Positions 58,066-64,000 of a stretch of 64,000 nt of DNA are shown here, piece by piece (positions within the stretch are counted from its first letter, which is position 1; each line of letters begins with the position of its first letter). Location of the stretch: contig NC_092680.1 in assembly GCF_964355755.1 (NCBI RefSeq), forward strand, positions 9,339,001-9,403,000, given 5' to 3'. The stretch is from Antedon mediterranea (Eukaryota > Echinodermata > Crinoidea > Comatulida > Antedonidae). Under the pieces are notes generated by a model. It did not search any database. It was not told the origin of the DNA and saw only the letters and a program-made list of their open reading frames with translations. The position numbers were made by a program, and so were the translations under genes.

Positions 58066-59404
58066 TGTTTTATATAACATCTAAATAAATTCTAGTTATT
58101 TGAATCAAATAAAAGATAGCCCTAGCCAAAGCTTACTACATTTCATTCACACACATTGATTAAAAACAATAACATTTGGTTTTTAATAATTTTATATTAA
58201 ATGTTATATTTATATGGATTTCGTAAACACACCTACTTTTGTGTTAATTATGTCAACAAACGACCAAACAATCCTAGGCCTAGCAAGGCTAACACGCCTA
58301 GGCTAGGCCTAGCCTAATACTAGCATGGCCTAGTTAGGCTAGACCTGTAGCCTAGTACTAGCTTGGCTGAAAGGCAAAACTTCGACAGACAATTGGAACT
58401 TATCTAAGCTAATTATGGTTTTTCCAACAATTCCACGTCTTGTAGGGATGTCCCCATTAATTAATCAAAATCCTAAAAACGATCTAAAGCTAATTTAAAT
58501 GCCTCTTTGAATGAAATTAGTACATAATGTCCAAATCGTACACAAATATCTGCTGCTGTTGCATATCTCGCGGTGGTGTTTACAAATGAAACTGAGACCA
58601 GACGACAGGTGGCGCTGTTGTATTTCACAGTACAGAGCCATATATCATAGGATAATTTGTGTACTAGATTTTTTTTCATCCGCGAGACGTTTTTTTTTTC
58701 GTACACAAAAATGTTTCAAAAAGTACTATTAAACGATCGTTTAATAGTGCGTACTATTGCACGCCATGTGACCCACAATCATCCAATCAAATGACAGGAA
58801 TTTATTTAGGTGTTATATAAAATACGATAACATATATAATCACATTTTTCTAGATATAAAAAAAAGTAGACCTACAACACAAATCTCAAAAAGATATAAA
58901 AAGTAATCAGTAATTGTTGATATTTATTTTTTATTCTCTTCTTTATATTGACAGTATAGTAACACAGTAACACACAGGTTGGGTCTATTATTAATGCAAA
59001 CGTTTTAAATTCAATTCAAAACTCGTACATAAAAAATATCGGCGGTATCCTGTCGTCAAAGTGTCTTTTCGGCCAATAACCTGTCGGTCAAAATGTCTGT
59101 TGGCCAAATGTCTGTCGGCTAAATGATTTTCGGCGAAATGTCCTGTCGGCGAAATGTCTTGTCGGCGAAATGTCCAGTCGGCGAATAGTCCGGTCGGCGA
59201 AAAGTCTGTCAGTCAGTGGTCTGTCGGTGAAATGGCGTTCGGCAAAACGTCCACCCCCCTGTCCACCACACAAGCAAGTAAATGCATTTGGTGATGCAGT
59301 GGAAACGACACAATGTCTATGCCACAGCATATTGAGGTCGTTTCTACGACATTACCAGATAGATGTAGGGAGAGGACATGCTGGGTTTTTAGTCGCGTGG
59401 AAGC

Positions 59405-59474
59405 GACTCTATAGTTCACTATGTCGGTCGGTTGGTCGGTCGGTCTGTCTGTCTGTCGGTCTGTCTGTCGGTCG

Positions 59475-59505
<31 letters not shown>

Positions 59506-59525
59506 GGTCCGGTATCACTATGCGT
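59405..59525 (+). repeat. GTCT/GGTC-rich repeat block, direct copy at 63489-63572
   Basis: Between tatagttcactatgtcggtc and cggtccggtatcactatgc lie alternating gtctgtct and gtcggtcg words. The same framed block is at 63489-63572 in the same orientation, where SINE-type tail text follows. The Cys/Ser/Val-rich forward and Thr/Asp/Arg-rich reverse frames here are microsatellite text. Confidence 0.8.
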
Positions 59526-60038
59526 TTTATCGCTTTATGACCTTATCTTGATATCAGTTTAATCTAGCTAAGTCAATTTTTCACAGAATATTCCTTATGG
59601 CCAGGAATCGATGTGGTTATGTTTTCACAGTGCGCAATAAAAAATTACGCGGTCTACGCACGATTTAACGAAATCACGTTTGTAATCATATCTTAACAAC
59701 CATGATTCACAATTAAATAAAATTTGGTACTCATAAATTTCAGGGCATAAATCATCATATGGCAATACAATTACGTGCGTAGCGCATGTAACGCATGCGT
59801 ACGCGCGCTTAAAATTTTCAAAATTTATTTTCGATGAAATAAGAGTACGTTTCAGCAAAGATCTTATTATTATACTAAAGATGTGACACTTCCCGCGTTT
59901 ACGCGTAACACTTTAGAAGCGTCAAATTATAGTGCGCCCCCTCGCTTAAACGAGTAACGAACTTTTGCGTGACGATCGCAGTATTCTTAAGAAAATGGGA
60001 TTGATGAGTCGCGCCAAAGTTTGTATGGTTAAGAAACA

Positions 60039-62509
60039 ATGAATGAAAAGAAAAAAAGTGGAGGGATATACTGTGCTGCAATTAATTGTAAAAGCAATTC
60101 AAAGGCCAACCCAGAACTTAAGTTTTACAATTTTCACAAAGACAAGAACAGGTAAATTTATGTAATTAAATAAGTAGCCTACATCTTAACATAGGCCTAG
60201 CCTATGCTATGTAGGGACTAACCTTACTTTACTGTGTATTCAATTTATACATATATTAATAAACTAGGCTAGGTAGGCCTATTATTAATAATTATTATTT
60301 AAACGTAGGTATGAAATGATTATTATTATCATTATTAGGCTACTACTAGTACATTAATTATATAACAGTGAACTTACACTAATTTCTTCACTGTTCCCTG
60401 GTTATATTACTTTATCCTTTAAAATTTAGTACCTTAAACAACTTTTAAAACTTTCAATTCAAGAAACATTTATTGACCAAATATTATATCATTACAATTG
60501 TTGGCATATAAGTAAAAATTTGGTCGAAAGACTACAAGAAGCCCAATTGGCATGTCGCTGTAGTCCCTCTTTTTACATTATACAAATAATAATAATAATA
60601 ATACTTAATATAAACAAATTGTGATCTTAATTATTTCATGCTTTCCGTCTCATGGTTAATATTTGCTTTCTGTCTCATGGTTATTTTATTTCGTTTAATT
60701 TAACTAGCCGTTACATACATTACAGTATATTAACGCATGAAATAATTATTATTATCATTATTAGGCTAGGACATTAGTTATAATAACAGTGAAATTACAC
60801 TATTTTTATTGTTCCCTGGTTATATTACTTATCCGTTGAGTAGCCCTAACAAACAATTTTTAATTGAATCTTATACTTAATATTTATGAAATTCAACCGT
60901 TAGTTAGTTAGTGGTTTTAGGTTAGGCTTAAGTATTTGACTTTAGGCCCTAACCAATTTGAAAATCAATTAGCATGCACGCAGACGTCCTATAATTACGT
61001 AAACGTTAATTATGATAAAGCAAAAACTCACCAGACAATTATTAATTTACAGGTGTGCAAAATGGGCCCAGAACACACGACGCGCGGATTTGAGAAGGAA
61101 ACCAAGTTCCTATTTACATCGTAATTTCCGCTTGTGCAATATTCATTTCGAAGAATCTCAAATACTGATGGTCACAAGAAGACTTGTATGGAATGCAGTC
61201 CCTACAATATTTGATGTCCCAAATCCACCACACCAAGTAACAGTGCGGCGTAAATTACCCACAAGACACTCGGAGGCAACACCAACTCCAGAAAACAATG
61301 TTCGAACGTTACAGACTGTTCACAGTGAAACAAGTAAGTGAATATAGTACTAGCGTACTAATAAAATACATTACAATAATTAGATTGTGAAAGTTCTTAT
61401 TTTCTTCCTGATACAAACATATCGTTCATTAATGTTCTCTTTTTATGCTTACCGTATTTGGCCTGTCAAAAAAGGTTATGTTGGCATTTAATATTTCGTT
61501 GTGTGACGTGGTACTTATTCTTAATTGTTGTTTTTGTGTAGGGCTCCCCGTCATCATTCTGATCATAACTATGCTATGACGTCTACCGTGACTCCTTCAA
61601 CACAAGACAGGACTGAAGATGAGTGCCAAGTTCCAAGTAAGCATTATATACCCTACACAAAATGTTATTTATTAAAGTCTAGATTGACTGATTGGATAAC
61701 TGACTGACTGATTCCAACTACTACTATTATTAATATTATAATAATAATTATTATTATTATCATTCTCAATCACAGATGCATGTGTTCCCTTTTTATTTCC
61801 AGATATACCGATACCCTTAAATGAGACGCCGGCTAGACAATCATGTCCGTCAACTTCAAGACTTAAAGCAAAAATGAAGAAGATACAGTCTACCATCATT
61901 GAACTAGCAGGTGGTGATCAAATCGAAAGTATAATTCAGAAAGCTAAAACCTACATGAGTACTAATGCCTTAGATTTCTTTGCCGGTCAACTACGAATTG
62001 GCAAGAAGAAACCAAAGAGCCGTCGTTATACAGTGAAAGACCGCTTGTTTTCAATGGCGTTACATTTCCAAGGTCCCAGGGCTTACAGGTTTTGTAGAAA
62101 GATGTTTGTCCTTCCACACCCAAGATCACTGAAAAGGTGGCTACAACGGATCGAAGTAAAACCAGGATTTAATGATGCCACTTTTTCATCATTAAAAATT
62201 AGATGTGCAACATTCAACGAACGTGAACGTGTGGTGGCCGTGTCCCTTGATGAAATGTCCTTGAAAGCTGCCATCAAATACAATCGTTATAAAGATTGCA
62301 TGGAAGGGTTAGAAGACTATGGGAGCATTGGCACAACAAAGAAGGTTGCTACACAGGCGCTAGTGTTCATGGTTAGGAGTATGACATCTAGATGGAAGCA
62401 GTTTACGTACGTAAACCTACGCATATTCTATGCTGTTAAATTCTTCAACAGAGACATAATCAGTGATAAGAAGAAGAGTAAAAAATTAATTAAAGTATCT
62501 CATTTATGA
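60039..62509 (+). CDS. THAP-domain P-element/THAP9-like transposase, C-terminally incomplete
   Basis: Exons are 60039-60151, 61053-61337, 61542-61636 and 61803-62509. They total 1200 nt, 399 aa. The frame is continuous if exon 2 uses the donor gtgaat at 61338, and an in-frame stop precedes the ATG. Residues 1-95 are a THAP zinc finger: YCAAINC (Cys12, Cys17), KWAQNTRR, LCNIHF (final Cys and His) and the AVPTIF box. A linker and a coiled-coil-like segment (ARQSCPSTSRLKAKMKKIQS) follow. Then comes P-element transposase text (FAGQLRIGKKKPKSRR, FCRKMFVLPHPRSLKRWL, VSLDEMSLKAAIKYN, ATQALVFMVRSM, WKQ). SLDE should supply the first catalytic Asp of the RNase H fold. The frame stops soon after WKQ, so the second and third catalytic residues and the GTP-binding insert are absent. 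Later exons could lie beyond the window. It may be a truncated transposon, a repressor-like remnant or part of a domesticated THAP9-like gene. Confidence 0.75.
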
Positions 62510-63480
62510 GGTATGGTAAAGTTGTAGGAGGTCTGTACGCGCCCCCGTGCATTATCGGCTAGAAATGATGATCATTACGACGGTCTGGTATGATGATTAA
62601 ATAATTGTAAATATGATGATTTTATTTCAATGCTTCTACATTTTTTATATTTCCTCTGGGTGGCCCGTGCATCATTTTGCAATAGTTATTGAGTTAATTT
62701 TAAACTCAGACTACTATAACATAACTAATTGCTATCTCAGGTTTTAAATAAATTATAATAACAAATGAATGTCATGGCGAATGATGGGTACATAATGCAG
62801 TAGTCCTAGTATGAATTGTCTGAGAATTGACTATCATAATCTGTTTCATGTCATGACTGTAGGCTTAAGCCTATGATTGTTTATAAATATATTCCTAAAA
62901 ATTACTGCAATAAAATAGTCGAAGTAGTGATTTTAAAAAGTGACTTCTTGTTCTTTTTTAATTGTTTATAACACACTATTTGACTAATATGTTTTCCTAA
63001 TATGCACTGTTTTGCTGCTGGATGAAAAGTAGTATATAAGATCTTTGGAATAAACCAAAGATCATATACTATTATTGTGATGAAAAAAATTGAGTATTCA
63101 GTTACAATACAGTAGACATATCTGATCCATAAATCTAATCCTTTGAGCGAGAGGGCGCCCTATAAAATGAGCTCCATGTGTGTTACATGAATTGCACGTA
63201 AAATTCCGAGAGTGTCCTATCTTTAGATTATAAGATCTTTGGTTTCAGGCAATTTTAAGCGTTTACAAAATTGCCATGAGTGCGCAGATTTTTGCGCGCG
63301 CACTGCGCGTTAAATGTTATTGCGCACTCTTTTTGCCCGATTTCTGTTTTCTTGACTTACTTTTCAACTCGAAATTACGTTATACGAGCACGTCAAAAGT
63401 GACAGGCTACGCACGTGTAAATTAAAAAAAATATAAATGTTTTTAAACATTTCAACATTTTTAAACACGTTCAGTAATTT
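62510..63480. other. No gene recognised; fragment of the 19610-21215 element family
   Basis: I searched for a continuation of the transposase and saw none. At 63150-63240 the words gagggcgccct, agctccatgt, tgttaca and cctatctttag resemble the right end of the 19610-21215 element. At about 63030-63080 an inverted pair agtatataagatctttgg / ccaaagatcatatact forms a short hairpin. Confidence 0.5.
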
Positions 63481-63484
63481 CGGT

Positions 63485-63665
63485 CAGTATAGTTCACTAT
63501 GTCGGTCGGTCCGTCTGTCTGTTGGTCTGTCTGTCTGTCGGTCTGTTTGTCTGTCGGTCCGGTATCACTATGCATTGTAGCACGCGACTTAATGGCTGTT
63601 GGCCTTGTTTTTCTGTAAATTCGATCTCGTAAATTTTATGCTTAGCGCCCTCAATTTTTAGAACA
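63485..63665 (+). mobile_element. SINE 3' portion with GTCT repeat
   Basis: After the GTCT/GGTC block comes tagcacgcgactt, a tttctgtaaattcgatctcg segment and the tail taaattttatgcttagcgcc, ctcaatttttagaacacaaa. This is the tail of the 15428-15767 SINE family. The head is missing. Confidence 0.7.
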
Positions 63666-64000
63666 CAAATACACGTCAAAAACTAGTTTTATTTATAAAA
63701 AAATGTTGACTAAAACAAATGTAATAAAAAAACAAGCACAAACTGAACTTTCAACAAAAAATTTATAAAAAAATACCAATTTAAATTTAATTTGCATGTT
63801 AGATTTTATTCTTCATGTCTTTGACCTGGATAGACCTATATTATACGCTTTGAACAGTACTATATTATGCATTTTATATTGACTAGTCGTGCTTATTCGT
63901 GTTTAAATAGCTACAAATAGGATGCATGATCACCATGAGTAAAACATTGTATTATTTTTGTTTGTGCCGCATTGTACACTTTGGGTGGAGTTCCCCTGTC
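63666..64000. other. Right edge of the window, nothing recognised
   Basis: AT-rich sequence without a recognisable exon or repeat. The window may cut a gene here. Confidence 0.5.

Larger units (their letters stand above)
57367..59263. mobile_element. Foldback element with CGACAGACATTTAGC-repeat arms
   Basis: The left arm (57370-57590) is a tandem array of variants of cgacagacatttagc, cgacaagacatttcgc and cgacagacaattggc. The right arm (59040-59256) holds the complements (ggcgaaatgtcttgtc and similar). The extreme tips are ggacattttgccgaatg and its inverse cgttcggcaaaacgtcc. Both flanks show a run of ccccct that could be the target duplication. The core contains a near-perfect hairpin (57910-58065, with gtaatggtacaaataatggc and its inverse) and a gaat microsatellite (57694-57732). 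No transposase is seen. Confidence 0.75.
57221..59400 (+). mobile_element. SINE split by a foldback element
   Basis: The SINE head and first body segment (57221-57366, ending ttatacgtccccctt) stop abruptly. The next body segment resumes at 59264 (gtccaccacacaagcaagta, gtggaaacgac, gaggtcgtttctacgac, attaccagatagatgtaggg). In the reference copy at 15428-15767 these two segments are contiguous. Everything between is the foldback insertion. Confidence 0.8.

Noticed and set aside
59213-59518. Asp-Arg-Gln-Thr repeat protein on the minus strand and Cys/Ser/Val repeat on the plus strand
   Set aside because: Both are translations of a GTCT/GGTC microsatellite in a SINE.

Overview
The window is eukaryotic nuclear DNA: AT-rich, with phase-consistent GT-AG introns, tRNA-derived SINEs, non-LTR retrotransposon debris and many inverted-repeat DNA transposons. 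The protein families, the gene structures and the abundance of the TAGGCCTA word suggest a marine invertebrate deuterostome, most likely an echinoderm. Class cannot be fixed from this sequence. Most of the 64 kb is repeat. By hand-splicing I can assemble five genes.

Layout. 1-5121: repeats (foldback element, SINE, MITE). 5122-12897 (+): basigin/neuroplastin-family gene 1, 7 exons, 435 aa, three Ig domains and a basigin-type transmembrane segment. 12898-21330: intergenic, with a SINE, a dead hAT transposase, a nested foldback element (17472-19495) and a 1.6-kb TIR element with a 7-bp target duplication. 21331-37027 (+): basigin-family gene 2, 7 exons, 380 aa. Its 10-kb first intron carries a 3.1-kb palindrome of 21-bp arrays (24238-27368) and a second TIR element with a 76-bp satellite (27549-30320). 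37028-44193: intergenic, with a 48-bp minisatellite (41190-42400). 44194-48712 (-): HCN-type cyclic-nucleotide-gated channel, 9 exons, 669 aa. 49324-54466 (+): hydroxylysine kinase-like gene (HYKK), 5 exons, 372 aa, head-to-head with HCN. 54820-59540: a cluster of transposons, including a SINE split by a foldback element. 60039-62509 (+): THAP-domain, P-element/THAP9-like transposase, 4 exons with a continuous frame of 399 aa, lacking the C-terminal half. 62510-64000: repeats and unassigned sequence.

The most interesting biology is the gene neighbourhood. A basigin-family gene pair lies beside an HCN channel gene. In human the three basigin-family paralogues are each linked to an HCN paralogue (BSG-HCN2, NPTN-HCN4, EMB-HCN1), and HYKK lies on the same arm as NPTN-HCN4. 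The window therefore looks like the pre-duplication state of a vertebrate paralogon. The most interesting structure is the interleaved palindrome of 21-bp arrays inside intron 1 of basigin-like gene 2.

Exon boundaries were read by eye from splice consensus, phase and family similarity. No transcript or database support was available.
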